A stretch of 32,829 nucleotides of DNA from JAFGED01 sp964551295 (GTDB taxonomy: Bacteria > Chloroflexota > Anaerolineae > B4-G1), in contig CAZKDJ010000023.1 of assembly GCA_964551295.1 (NCBI GenBank), positions 1 to 32,829 on the forward strand, read 5' to 3'. This document shows, in pieces, positions 18,801 to 24,137 of the stretch; position 1 is the stretch's first letter, and every line of letters begins with the position of its first letter. The notes beneath the pieces are model-generated. The model ran no database searches. It was not told the origin of the DNA and saw only the letters and a program-made list of their open reading frames with translations. Position numbers and translations under genes: made by a program.

Positions 18801-21740
18801 GTTGCCGCCTATTGCAGGATAAAGGGAGTCGATATCCGGAATAACGTCATCGGCGGTATGCATGCTCCTTAATTCATCATCCCGGTAGAACCTTGCCAGA
18901 GAGCCGCCGGCATAGTCGATTCTATATGTATGCCAGTCGGAAATCGAACCGTAATTGTTCTCTGTGTATTCTTGGGATGTGTCCCTGGAATTGCTTAGGA
19001 AATCATAGTCCGTGTTTTGGTAGATCGTCAATCCCTTTTGGCTGCAGTTCCAAAAAGTATGACAGGCAGGAAGGGTGGTCATCCCAACGTAGGAGATGTG
19101 GTTGTCAGGGCTTCCATCAGGATCTCTGACACGGCCAAGGATGGAGTGTCCCACTGTATAACTTGAGTGCGCTCTGATCCCATTGACGATTTCTCCACTC
19201 ACTCCGCTATTATCGGCCACCGTCAAATCCAAGTACCCGTCACTCACGACCAGCCGATCTGCACTCCCGATGACCGACCACTTGCCGCCATCTATGGCAG
19301 ATCCCTCGAAATCATCGAAAAACTCGAACACCGAACCGCCGTCGCTTTCATCCACCGCCGTGGGGTCGCCATAGTACACAATCAATTCTGTGATGGACTG
19401 CGCCGGCAGGCTGTCCACCTTGACCCACGTCACGGCGCTGACGGACTCGCTGTAGCTCTCGGTCCAGTAGGGCAAAAAGTCGCCGGCAGGATCGGCTTTG
19501 AACCGCACATCGGAGAAATCGGCGTTCATGCCGGTCAAATAAGGCACATCCAAGCGTACCTGGTAGTCGGTCAACGCACTCGTCCCCGGGTTGTAGACTG
19601 CCACCGTCTTGGTGTACGGCCAGGCCGATTGCTGCACCGGCGCGGCATCCATATCCAGCACCACGCCAGGCGCTATGCCTACAGGTTCCTCGACGGTCGC
19701 CGGCAGCGAATCGACCACCAGCGGCACAGACGGCGCTGCCAACGTTGGCCCCCCGGCACATAGGGCGCACTTGGCCGGCGTGCTGCCTACCACGCCACTG
19801 CCTGCCTCTGCCGTGAACACTGCACGATCGAGGTCCACCGTCATGCTCAACGGTTCCTCGTACGCCACCAGCTCCGTCTCGATGTACGTGCCCACGGTCG
19901 GGTTGCCGGGCACGACGACGTCGGCATCCACCCACGAGCGGGCCTCGACCGCCTGACCCACTCCGAGAAGCCCCCATCCCGCCCCGCGCGGGATCGTATC
20001 CCCCTCTGGGAACAGGGTGTCGTCTGCGCCTATCACCTCCAGGGTGACGGTGTAAAAGCCGCGCTCCAGGCCGGCGGTATCGAGCGTGCCCAGGTCGTAC
20101 TGCACGTCCAGCAACGCGCTTTCGAACCGCAGCAAGCGCGTGGCGGTGAACACCGGGGAGCCTGCGGAATCCCACACACGCGTGCGGGCCCGGCCCGAGA
20201 TCGGCGCTTGCGTCAGGTTGGCGATGCGCGCGTGAAGCGTGGCCGTCGTGCCGGACGCGTGCTCAATAAAGACCGGCTGTGCGCTTACCTCCACCACCTC
20301 CAGGTAGGCATCCAGTCCACGCAGGGCCGCGGTGGCCTGCGTGTGGGGCGCGTAGGACAAGATGCCATCTTGTCCTACAGCTTGCACATCGGCCACCAGG
20401 GTAAAGTTGCCCACCTCCATCGGAGTGGCGACGACGGGCGCGGTGAAGGTTTGACCGGCGTCGAGCGTTACGGTGAATGGCGTTGAGGAAGTGGAAATTG
20501 GGGATTGGAGATTGACGGTGTAAGCCATGAGATCTGTGCCCCGGTTTTGCAGGAAGAGCGTGACCGTGACCGGACGACCCACCAGCGTGAAGGTGGAGCC
20601 GGGCTGGAAGGCAGCACTCACGCCATGGTGAGCAACGCCACATACCTGGTCCTGCAGGTCGGCGACGGCGACTTGCAGCTCGCTCAGGTCGGAGAACAGC
20701 GCGGCGTCGCAGGTGATGTGCGCCCCGATGGCATCGCCGAGGGCGAGCAGATCGTCACTGCCGGTGACCAGGGGATCATCTTCGAACGCGCGCCCCAAAG
20801 CGCGGGCAGCACTCGCCAGCCGGTCACGTGCGCCGGTGGAGAGCTCTCCCGCCCCACAACTGTATTCCACCTCCTGCACACTGCTGATCAAAAAGCTCGA
20901 GAGGGAGGGCAAAACAGGGTCGTCGGGGGCGCAGAGGAGCAGCTCCCGCGTGCTGACGGCCAGTGCAGGTGCGGCGGCCACGGCGTCGGCGTCGACGGCG
21001 GTGTTGTTGACCGGCGTCGGGTCGGCCCCACCCGCGCCGTCGTCGGCAACGGATACGGTGTTGGTGATGACGTTCACCCCAGCCGCCAACGGATCGCCCA
21101 CCTCGACGACGACCGTGCGCTCGGCGATACCGTCCACGTCCAGGTCGAACGCGGGCCAGGTGACCACGCCGCCCGCCTCGCTCCCGCCCTCGCCGGCGGC
21201 GACGAAGGTGACGTGATCCGGCAGCGTATCGACGACCGAGACGCCGGTGGCCCCCTGCCGCCCTACGTTGACCACCGTGAGCGTGTAGGTGAGCGGTTGC
21301 CCGGCATAGACCTCCGTCTCGCCGTTATCCTTGACCACGGCCAGGTCGGGGCCATCGTGGCCGACGGCGGCCAGGTTCAGCTCGGCGACGACGCCGCTGC
21401 GCCACGTGCCTAACTGCCCGGCGGCATAGCCATCGACCTTGAAGAGGACGGCCTGCCCCTCGCGCCCGCCCTCGATCTGGGGCGTGGCAGGGTCGTCGGC
21501 GGGCACGTCGATCACGTAGACCGAGTCGCCATCGGTGGTCCTGGACGGAGCCTGGGCCACCTGGACGCCCCGGACCCAGGCCGTGACGGGCGTGCCGGCG
21601 GGCACGTCCGCCCCATCCAGCGTGACGGTGCCGTAAAAGCTGGATGGGAGCGGCGGCGCTTCAGCCGCCTGCACCGGTAGCGCACCGGCCAGGGTTTGGA
21701 GTATCAGTGCCAATGCCAACGCTGCGTTCAGTTTTTTCAT
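6846..21740 (-). CDS. Giant secreted multi-domain surface protein (4964 aa)
   Basis: This is a predicted cell-surface or matrix adhesin in one unbroken frame. The signal peptide is MKKLNAALALALILQ to VQA (about 25). In approximate order: a beta domain (30-125), DUF11 (132-240), DUF2341 from WPYTKTVAVYNPG (707-800), a LamG-like region (800-1005), a Gly-rich beta-helix-like region (1015-1900), four invasin/Big_1-type Ig repeats (1911-2321), two DUF11 (2321-2566) and FN3-like (2669-2764). Then come a jelly-roll-like segment (3001-3128), an LHDDGRHGDGAAHDGVY module (about 3145-3247), NEW3-like repeats (3340-3868), six cadherin-like/Big_17 repeats (3871-4421), PKD with FLWDFGDGT (4578-4674) and a polymer-forming beta-helix (4676-4914). 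A membrane segment (about 4936-4954) and basic tail NGAQRKKRG end the protein. No catalytic motif is evident. AGGAG lies 8 nt before the ATG. Domain names are by resemblance; a surface location is well supported, the binding target unknown. Confidence 0.9.
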   Translation of the reverse strand: MKKLNAALALALILQTLAGALPVQAAEAPPLPSSFYGTVTLDGADVPAGTPVTAWVRGVQVAQAPSRTTDGDSVYVIDVPADDPATPQIEGGREGQAVLFKVDGYAAGQLGTWRSGVVAELNLAAVGHDGPDLAVVKDNGETEVYAGQPLTYTLTVVNVGRQGATGVSVVDTLPDHVTFVAAGEGGSEAGGVVTWPAFDLDVDGIAERTVVVEVGDPLAAGVNVITNTVSVADDGAGGADPTPVNNTAVDADAVAAAPALAVSTRELLLCAPDDPVLPSLSSFLISSVQEVEYSCGAGELSTGARDRLASAARALGRAFEDDPLVTGSDDLLALGDAIGAHITCDAALFSDLSELQVAVADLQDQVCGVAHHGVSAAFQPGSTFTLVGRPVTVTLFLQNRGTDLMAYTVNLQSPISTSSTPFTVTLDAGQTFTAPVVATPMEVGNFTLVADVQAVGQDGILSYAPHTQATAALRGLDAYLEVVEVSAQPVFIEHASGTTATLHARIANLTQAPISGRARTRVWDSAGSPVFTATRLLRFESALLDVQYDLGTLDTAGLERGFYTVTLEVIGADDTLFPEGDTIPRGAGWGLLGVGQAVEARSWVDADVVVPGNPTVGTYIETELVAYEEPLSMTVDLDRAVFTAEAGSGVVGSTPAKCALCAGGPTLAAPSVPLVVDSLPATVEEPVGIAPGVVLDMDAAPVQQSAWPYTKTVAVYNPGTSALTDYQVRLDVPYLTGMNADFSDVRFKADPAGDFLPYWTESYSESVSAVTWVKVDSLPAQSITELIVYYGDPTAVDESDGGSVFEFFDDFEGSAIDGGKWSVIGSADRLVVSDGYLDLTVADNSGVSGEIVNGIRAHSSYTVGHSILGRVRDPDGSPDNHISYVGMTTLPACHTFWNCSQKGLTIYQNTDYDFLSNSRDTSQEYTENNYGSISDWHTYRIDYAGGSLARFYRDDELRSMHTADDVIPDIDSLYPAIGGNDYSNRDPHMYYDWILVRQYADPEPIVVVSSDDIVIDEDTTWDAGIYHVRNLTVTNSANLILSSRIDADNDYADDYGITIYAENVVVEEGASIIADGQGYAGGMGPGVGGASSAGGGGGYGGRGGVSNSGGVGGAVYGSIYRPTHLGSSGGIPSDGAPGAGGGAVHLVVSDTLTVDGIISANGAASYRRGGGGSGGSIWVEVETLVTTGSGERLIRANGGRGNEHYGRGGGGSGGRVAVYAADVDAFQAAGGQIEARGGSSNHQWGGAGTVYLYEEGQNVLGDLVVKNGANEGTETELEPGSWEFDTIEMAEYGHLRVVSRTSVLTVANGMVSGDGTARLIGEGIVVAPQELAVDGVVLVVEGDLAGTEVLTTTGSGGVELHAHTPWRNGVYTFTEVTVGAGTTLRLIPHDDGDTDYEDDYGMELRVENLTVAAGGVLESDGQGYAGGMGPGVGGASSAGGGGGYGGRGGVSNSGGVGGAVYGSIYRPTHLGSSGGIPSDGAPGAGGGAVHLVVSDTLTVDGIISANGAASYRRGGGGSGGSIWVEVETLVTTGSGERLIRANGGRGNEHYGRGGGGSGGRVAVYAADVDAFQAAGGQIEARGGSSNHQWGGAGTVYLYEEGQNVLGDLVVKNGANEGTETELEPGSWEFDTIEMAEYGHLRVVSRTSVLTLANNTLVTDSTSRLTSEGAVIVPASFDVVSMTLNVQGELLGAEDIAITLDSHLILHAGPYPLGTLALGDVTVNGTLTLASYDNDDAIYDDGSDYGFTLHADNLTIGASGVVEADGLGHLLNNGLGTHADGAGHAGYGGGEAPIYGSPYTPVTLGSSGDGGRGGGAIHLVISDTLQVEGALQANGVSDGSGGSLWVQTALLTGTGHIAADGGDQAGGGGYIAIYAGDSVGYTGTFGVAFGHGGVACPVAGKCDGVVYRDDVDPYASTIDVSPDELVADGIGTGIITVTLKTIDGTPMPYKGVEVRISPENAGVFIAGQSAIDYVPIGTTDTSGMVTTVITSTVPGARTVEARTVEGEVVEQTATVTFTVGDVDEDASLVETDETTLWASGEDEATVTATLVDGYDHPVSGKVVLIQSTGVVTLTQALTTTDAQGQVQATVRSTEVQTVTVTAFDQTDDITLTQQVTLSFIAGPVDPVHSTVTVTPTILVAGVQTATVEAVLLDELDRPVVGREVELVVGGSGNTITPDPGIADGSGRVTFLLASTGAGIKDVSVQSDGVVVDGGQVLFVNDVPDADESKVTVSPSRVAADGVQTATVSVVVNDEYGNPVAGVPVTLSHDGATLPVTLTQPSALTDEDGLATGSIACARAGQVTVSAAVMEMPIFDTATVTFEGADLDVLGTSGPQKVIAGGVMTVTISVANVGRVVAEDVILTATLAADVSDIVVGGTHPFTQTGHVVVWQLDEMAAGEGIDVPVRVTAPGASATLETWVEARSSTEEEQLSNNVDSISTTVVGAELDVQKSASPVNVVVDYPVTYTIHLENQGWTTATSVVLTDTLPQHLHFVTHTAPYPFTQDGRLLTWQVGDLPAGADVDFEVVATVGDTAPLDAVLVNRVEATSEAALDDEDAASVTIKAGYRFDAWLQPAEATTSVGAPTTYRIRVRNTGTMPDDYAVALDGLDSPWYTLEPATLHLPAGATGEALVTVLVSGCAYTGTHPFEVEVTGVTRGVKETLDGTLNLHAEPFISGLSPANSAKLGSTSALFAWTTNVTATTSLLIRPDDGISPYTEVTGASGTSHSVLVEGLDRNTTYLWKVRSQSACGVEESGERALTIGNGLVFAPCTYDFTVDRDYDQRVTMQVRNDDLVSHTLLLTIEVSTEDLIVGFIGSGSVDEEVTLMPGEKRDVTLAIHAQDAQPNGEYDLVAHLVADEGGDPIVDYADVHVTVFVPVVEFEMAVLEYNPETLVHTVVVTNNSNFALTDLDVTYEVLSGTGEVFVNPAMEHVYLPEGASREFDVIPMPGQDFDGMQVELTALAAGAERSATLDVACLEGCNVLEGQAENVMMEARSASGYCTNNPTVRTYIDLPSGFRRENVANATLRFSARWRWHFWAREHPRPHNVHIYINGHHTGSLTDTIPIGIYTFEVDPAFLNETAVGVSRNEIVLITEHLNGGHYIMATDLALSICLDEYTEMVCAADQAQADGIVAGRSYLIPAAEEITTRILEPGDGAGVPFGSEILVSAWITDSLASDHYYTVIGYSDNNSGSLILHDDGRHGDGAAHDGVYANTWTPLRPGQTVLSVAAGNCDCTGSDSVILDVYTSDARLDLAHSVPVTGVSVLEETFSYPPLTSTVGGQDVTYDWSYELTPTNRSRTTYFQSTLPDMRPGEVRQVAAATVVSYTTPGGHGEVTLPPLYVKAANLTAIAPSLYTANPGGEAYYDVTLYNPQSTSDVFTLTLDGLPTDWIVDSHIVPVEAGATVVVPVAVPVPAGAELGDYAFAVTVETGSGGRDSATAQLEVIDLVQVDVEPSLLAADNGETVTYTLTITNLENADRTYTLAVEGLEGNAVDLLETLDVGAASAVTTTMRVTAWAPKGVYAFRVTASHQSSEQNAQASGEAALAVLSELGVEVALDPAEATGGRGSPAAYTVSITNIGSLADTYDLAVSVPDGWTADLSANGAQVSEITLTPYVFNEASLQLLVIPAEDASPDDYAFEFVATSQTDPGIQAAITGTILVSRRGVTVQIAPHSTTMDPTGTHTWDVTVRNTGEWQDTFDLEISGIVSGTAQFDVNPVTLSPGESTVVQMTAGPLPFALPQTYPFGVTARSQGNPEIIGYDVAEITFEGFEAVDVGILPATQTVTDTLSASFLVVITNTGNIDTVYALSASSDPALDLALEVDEIYIPPHMAAGILLTAQADDSGTYDIAVQADSVSSSASDMGSATLTIVITNKAPVATDDDVATDEDVAVTIDVLANDSDPDDDDLSIDSVTQGTHGSVVNNGTDVTYTPDTDYNGTDSFTYVVTDGVLTDTATVTVTVSPVNDAPVAMSDSATTGEDTAVTVDVLDNDDDADGDSLSIDSVTQPMSGTVVITFEDLVLYTPDPDACGGDSFTYVATDGTLTDTATVDVAVICVPDAPVAIDDSAATDEDAPVTIDVLDNDSDVDGDSLMVDSVTQPAHGTVTNNGTDVTYTPGVNYCGSDSFSYVVTDGTLPDSATVDVTVTCVPDTPVANDDTATTDEDAAVIVDVLANDGDVDGDSLGIDSVTQGSHGSVVVVALEELAMYTPDEDYCGGDSFSYVVTDGVLTDTAVVDVTVTCVNDAPVADNDSATTEEDTAGIIDVLANDSDADGDPLSVDSVTRPANGTVANNGTDLTYTPETDYCGGDSFAYVVTDGVLTDTATVDVTVVCVPDTPVANDDTATMDEDTTATIDVLANDEDADGDPLAVDSVTQGSHGSVVNNGIDVTYTPDIGYTGPDTFTYVVTDGVLTDTAVVSVTVTPIVITCELYPIALHIETLNGVQVGEEMEDIYNGGGPGNFGWLSWTGDPSVPTLVQSLTPPGDSDTYVNPYDPVDHILTTNDWVYGKPGVSNSKNVRDALDTLKAYTITVPVWQEATGEGNHLKYRVVGFAQIRITDYRLSGTDRISAIFLGYTTCGDGGPNVAPLVQVGPDQVADEGDPVTFEGSFTDPDVGDAHQFLWDFGDGTTEAGVPDAGRILTTTHVYTTSGVYAVTLTVLDNHGGVGIDSLQVTVDEGTPALACLHASESIDIRDRVVIAADVCGGGYLELGADARVEGDVVVDGDAFLRSRARVTGDMTLAGSLRKQTDVVIEGSLEEGATVALPDIPVKDVPYGSRNVTVKNGKHETWAPGDYKDGMVRARGSVVLTAGTYNFRKLQIEPDAELILDTTGGEIVVNVDGQLEFGDRSLISTQGDGTVTFYTNGTGTLRIGTDVTFRGAIVAPYAEVHVFSRTQVNCCIAARRIVIEPDTTLRPFRGGTPAVGWPTSVVATKGSRDLLAKVGMNVGYLSMMMVVGLFLGKNGAQRKKRG
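8480..10130 (-). repeat. Six cadherin-like (Big_17/VCBS-type) repeats in the giant gene
   Basis: Six units of about 90 residues follow the pattern APVA-DD-A-T-DED-AVTIDVLANDSD-DGD-L-IDSVTQ-HG-V...YTPD-DY-G-DSF-YVVTDG-LTDTATVDVTV. Units 2 to 5 each carry a cysteine in the YCGGDSF position and a second one in the final strand (VTVTCV-type). Units 1 and 6 carry neither. Units 2 and 4 replace the usual NNGTDVT with a hydrophobic stretch (ITFEDLVL, VALEELAM). Confidence 0.85.
16801..17484 (-). repeat. 684-bp direct repeat, copy B, in the giant gene
   Basis: This copy is identical base for base, by eye, to 17836-18519 at an offset of 1035 bp. It encodes residues of about 1420-1647, a Gly-rich region with GGASSAGGGGGYGGRGG and GNEHYGRGGGGSGGR. 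The repeat boundaries are sharp at both ends. Confidence 0.95.
17836..18519 (-). repeat. 684-bp direct repeat, copy A, in the giant gene
   Basis: This copy is identical to 16801-17484 and encodes residues of about 1075-1302. The two copies are separated by 351 bp of unrelated coding sequence. A more diverged third version, with HAGYGGGEAPIYGSPY and GGAIHLVISDTLQVEG, occupies about 16060-16450. Confidence 0.95.
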
Positions 21741-21748
21741 CGTGCCCT

Positions 21749-21753
21749 CTCCT
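21749..21753 (-). promoter_or_regulatory. Ribosome binding site of the giant gene
   Basis: On the minus strand AGGAG, within GAGGAGAGGG, lies 8 nt before the ATG at 21740. It sits at the foot of the adjoining inverted repeat. Confidence 0.7.
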
Positions 21754-21772
21754 CGTTCGGGGAATCCGAACG
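21754..21772 (-). promoter_or_regulatory. Inverted repeat in the start region of the giant gene
   Basis: CGTTCGG (21754-21760) and CCGAACG (21766-21772) form a perfect 7-bp inverted repeat around 5 nt. It lies between the putative -10 box and the ribosome binding site and overlaps the predicted transcription start. It could be an operator, or a 5' hairpin beside the ribosome binding site. Confidence 0.5.
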
Positions 21773-21775
21773 ACA

Positions 21776-21804
21776 GTTACACTGCTAAACTAATCCAAAG
21801 TCAA
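21776..21804 (-). promoter_or_regulatory. Candidate promoter of the giant gene
   Basis: On the minus strand TTGACT (21804-21799), a 17-nt spacer and TGTAAC (21781-21776) lie just upstream of the inverted repeat and overlap the end of the preceding small gene. The -10 box is a weak match (4 of 6). Confidence 0.4.
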
Positions 21805-22059
21805 TGCATCCAATATCTCTTTCATTTCTTTTACCGAGCCAGCCAGTCGCCCTCTCCAGCAATCGAATGCCTCCGGGGTAAGGTTCTCAGGCAAGCCCGC
21901 CAAGGCATCCACGTCTATCAGATCCAATACAGCTGCCACAGCTTCAACGGTGTGGATGGGTCTGAGTAACTCGTGTTTTAAAATCGACAGCCTTTGCTCT
22001 GGGGAAGCCGACTGGTAACCGCTCCTCAATTCTTCGTACACGCTTTCGTATGTGAACAT
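21790..22059 (-). CDS. Small protein resembling a solitary histidine-kinase dimerisation (HisKA/DHp) domain
   Basis: This is an 89-aa soluble protein. LSILKHELLRPIHTVEAVAAVL (from about residue 24) looks like the H-box of sensor histidine kinases (HEL-RP, candidate phospho-His29). The end, RLAGSVKEMKEILDALTLD, fits the second helix of such a four-helix-bundle domain. There is no ATPase domain, no sensor and no membrane segment. GAGGTGG precedes the ATG. It is the last gene of the toxin-immunity array, 55 nt after the preceding gene. Its last 29 residues (TPEA, 15 residues, then a tail ending LD) match in spacing the C-terminus of the putative immunity protein at 27957-28679. It could be a regulator, a phosphotransfer partner or an immunity-related protein; no function is established. 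Confidence 0.6.
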   Translation of the reverse strand: MFTYESVYEELRSGYQSASPEQRLSILKHELLRPIHTVEAVAAVLDLIDVDALAGLPENLTPEAFDCWRGRLAGSVKEMKEILDALTLD

Positions 22060-22114
22060 CCGCCACCTCTATGCAACTCACAGCCTGCCCAGCCAAACTA
22101 CCTTGACGTATACA

Positions 22115-22516
22115 TCACTCCGAATGTCTCCAACAGAACTGCTTGACATCCTCGGCCGTTGTCTGAAATGTCAATTCTAGATAGTCCAAAGAGCTGGAAC
22201 TAAAAAGGAAAAGCCTATACTTGTTTGAAACGGCAGCACGGTGCCAGAGTACAAATCCTAGAAAACTCGTTTGCGGATAGGGACTAATTTCAACAACCTG
22301 CTGGTCCTTCTGGAGGCCGCCTGCTGCCCCTAGTTGTTCCTCCTCGTTCAGTTCCCAACGAAGCGCGTAAGTTGAATCTGGTGGAGGAGAGTAGATATTT
22401 GCATGTGGCCATTGTTGTCGCATTTGCTTACAGTATGACTCTGGAGCAATTCGCAGGTCGGATACAGCACTTTCCCAGTTATCAGGTCTAAATGGAGCGA
22501 CAAAGAAACTGATCAT
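22115..22516 (-). CDS. Hypothetical protein, putative immunity protein of the third RHS toxin cassette
   Basis: I do not recognise the family. The 133-aa product begins MISFFVAPFRPDNWESAVSD and has no signal peptide or membrane segment, so it should be cytoplasmic. The ATG at 22516 lies 14 nt after the stop of the toxin-bearing RHS fragment, with AAAGGAAG before it. The longer frame from 22546 would overlap that gene and starts with a poor signal. Its position directly behind a nuclease-type toxin tip is where polymorphic-toxin immunity genes sit, and that is the only basis for the proposed role. Its base composition looks more AT-rich than the RHS core. Confidence 0.6.
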   Translation of the reverse strand: MISFFVAPFRPDNWESAVSDLRIAPESYCKQMRQQWPHANIYSPPPDSTYALRWELNEEEQLGAAGGLQKDQQVVEISPYPQTSFLGFVLWHRAAVSNKYRLFLFSSSSLDYLELTFQTTAEDVKQFCWRHSE

Positions 22517-22530
22517 TTTTGCACTTCCTT

Positions 22531-23946
22531 TCACGGTACCACCCAAACGTAGCTATCAACACCAAGCACAAAACCATTGGCAACCAGCATCGACTCAAAG
22601 AAAGATCGTTGCTTTTCCGAGTTGATGTAGATGTCCAGCCCCGATGGTTGCGCTCCTGGTACGCCGTTGGATACGTAAATCGCCAGTCGATATCGCCTCA
22701 TCTCATCAATCAGTTGTGAAACCACCCAGGGCGGTCCACCTACACGATACTGAGAATTGTCGGGGTCTGCGGAAAACTTTGCGTCCAAAAGCCGGCAATC
22801 GAGCGCCCTAGCACCGTCAGCATCTATGGTTTCGCCTCCCGCAGGAACTCGACGCGGAAGAGCCCCCCCCATTGTACCGGGGCCTCGAGCAGAACGCTGC
22901 TCGTAATCGTACCAGTCTACACCAGGCTGCGGACCCCCTACCGGTGGAAGAGCAGACCACCAGCTTGCAAAGCTCACAGGATCACACTTTCCTTTTGGCG
23001 GTTCCTGCGTGGGCGGCGCAGGTGGCGGCGTTGGCTTGGGCTTTGGCTGCGGCTGTGGCTGCGGCTGTGGGCCTGGCCCAGGTTTCGGTCCCGGTTGTGG
23101 CCCCGGTTGTGGCCCCGGACCTGGCGTCGGCCCTGGCCCTGGTGTCGGCCCTGGCTGTGGCCCCGGACCTGGCGTCGGTCCCGGCCCTCCTGGCCATGGT
23201 GGTGGCGGCGTTGGCACTGGCAGCGGCAGTGGCAATCCTGGCGGCGGCATTGGGAACAAAAGAGGAGGAAGAATAACAAGCGTTCCCACAGCAGCCAAGA
23301 CAGCTAAAATACGTATGTAAATCCAATACGTCGGCGTGGCAACATACCAAACCATTGGTTGCGTCTCGGCAACGACAAACGTGAGTTTTTCCTGTTCTTC
23401 AACCAATAGATAACCTGTTGGATCAGTGAAGTTGATTGGATTGTTCGCCACATATGCATAACGGGTTAGCTCTCTAGGATTGTCTAGCGCACAGCATGCA
23501 GTATCCCGGCATAGGAAGCGTCCAAAAAATGGCGCATAGTACCGCGCCCGCAGGCTATACAACCCTGTCAAAGCATCAAACTGCTGGCCGGTATAGAGAT
23601 ACGGGTTCTCCGTTGTGCCCTGGTGGGCCAGCAGCGCGCCAAAGGCAGTATGAGAGTACTGATCAGTGATGATGCCTGTGTCATCAGCCAACGCGCGCAC
23701 GCTGCCTTGCCCGTCGTGCAGGTAGTAACTGGTCGTACCATCGCGGTTTTGCGCCAGCAACTCGGTGTCGCCCAACACGTGGGCAGCCTGTTCTACACCA
23801 AGTGCATTCGTCTCCAGTACCACATCCCCATAGAGTGAGGCCTCGTCCCACAGGTAGTTTGTCACTTGCCCATCCACCGCCTGCTGCACCCGCCGCCCGT
23901 CGGCATCGTAGCCGTAGGTAACATCGGTGCCATCAGGTAGCGCCAC
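22531..23946 (-). CDS. Orphan RHS C-terminal cassette with Pro/Gly linker and PD-(D/E)xK-like nuclease toxin
   Basis: This is a 5'-truncated RHS gene of 471 aa from a GTG without a convincing ribosome binding site. YD-repeat sequence (YDGRGNLIRVTD) continues in frame upstream to 24036, where a TAA stops it, so the N-terminal shell is lost. It retains the RHS core end DGQGSVRAL (78-86), LYSLRARYYAPFFGRFLCRD (129-148) and DPTG (175-178). These are followed by a hydrophobic segment (about 208-231), a Pro/Gly-rich linker (232-316) and a C-terminal domain (321-471). That domain has D375/D377 and DAK (388-390), the pattern of Tox-REase-type PD-(D/E)xK nucleases, so DNA cleavage in target cells is the likely activity. 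The cassette probably serves as a silent tip exchangeable by recombination; whether it is expressed is unclear. Confidence 0.75.
   Translation of the reverse strand: MALPDGTDVTYGYDADGRRVQQAVDGQVTNYLWDEASLYGDVVLETNALGVEQAAHVLGDTELLAQNRDGTTSYYLHDGQGSVRALADDTGIITDQYSHTAFGALLAHQGTTENPYLYTGQQFDALTGLYSLRARYYAPFFGRFLCRDTACCALDNPRELTRYAYVANNPINFTDPTGYLLVEEQEKLTFVVAETQPMVWYVATPTYWIYIRILAVLAAVGTLVILPPLLFPMPPPGLPLPLPVPTPPPPWPGGPGPTPGPGPQPGPTPGPGPTPGPGPQPGPQPGPKPGPGPQPQPQPQPKPKPTPPPAPPTQEPPKGKCDPVSFASWWSALPPVGGPQPGVDWYDYEQRSARGPGTMGGALPRRVPAGGETIDADGARALDCRLLDAKFSADPDNSQYRVGGPPWVVSQLIDEMRRYRLAIYVSNGVPGAQPSGLDIYINSEKQRSFFESMLVANGFVLGVDSYVWVVP
22999..23253 (-). repeat. Pro/Gly-rich tandem coding repeat (linker)
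   Basis: The stretch encodes PGPTPGPGPQPG-type repeats and then PQPQPQPQPKPKP, about 85 residues. It separates the membrane-like segment from the toxin domain of the orphan RHS cassette. It is a low-complexity tract prone to length change. Confidence 0.85.
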
Positions 23947-24035
23947 GCCGGTTAGGTGATCCGCTGCATCCCAGGTGTACTCGGCAATGTCGCCGCCGTC
24001 GGTGACGCGGATGAGGTTGCCGCGCCCATCGTATC

Positions 24036-24137
24036 GTTACTCGGATTGTATGTGATTTGTAAGGTGCAAGAGCTTGGCGCCAGCTGCCCGAGCAATTGGA
24101 TTTTGCTAGGTCACGTACCTTGACCTAGCCTACTTAT
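24036..24137. other. Noncoding junction with a perfect 9-bp inverted repeat
   Basis: GCTAGGTCA (24105-24113) and TGACCTAGC (24121-24129) are perfectly complementary around 7 nt. The segment lies between the stop of the double-CxxC immunity gene and the point where RHS homology resumes. No T-run follows the stem on either strand, so a terminator is not clear. It may mark the cassette junction. Confidence 0.5.

Noticed and set aside
22999..23253. Noncoding minisatellite
   Set aside because: The frame stays open through the tract and gives a regular Pro/Gly linker between a membrane-like segment and a toxin domain.
24105..24129. Intrinsic terminator after the double-CxxC immunity gene
   Set aside because: The 9-bp stem is perfect, but on the minus strand it is followed by AAAATCC rather than T residues, so termination is not supported.
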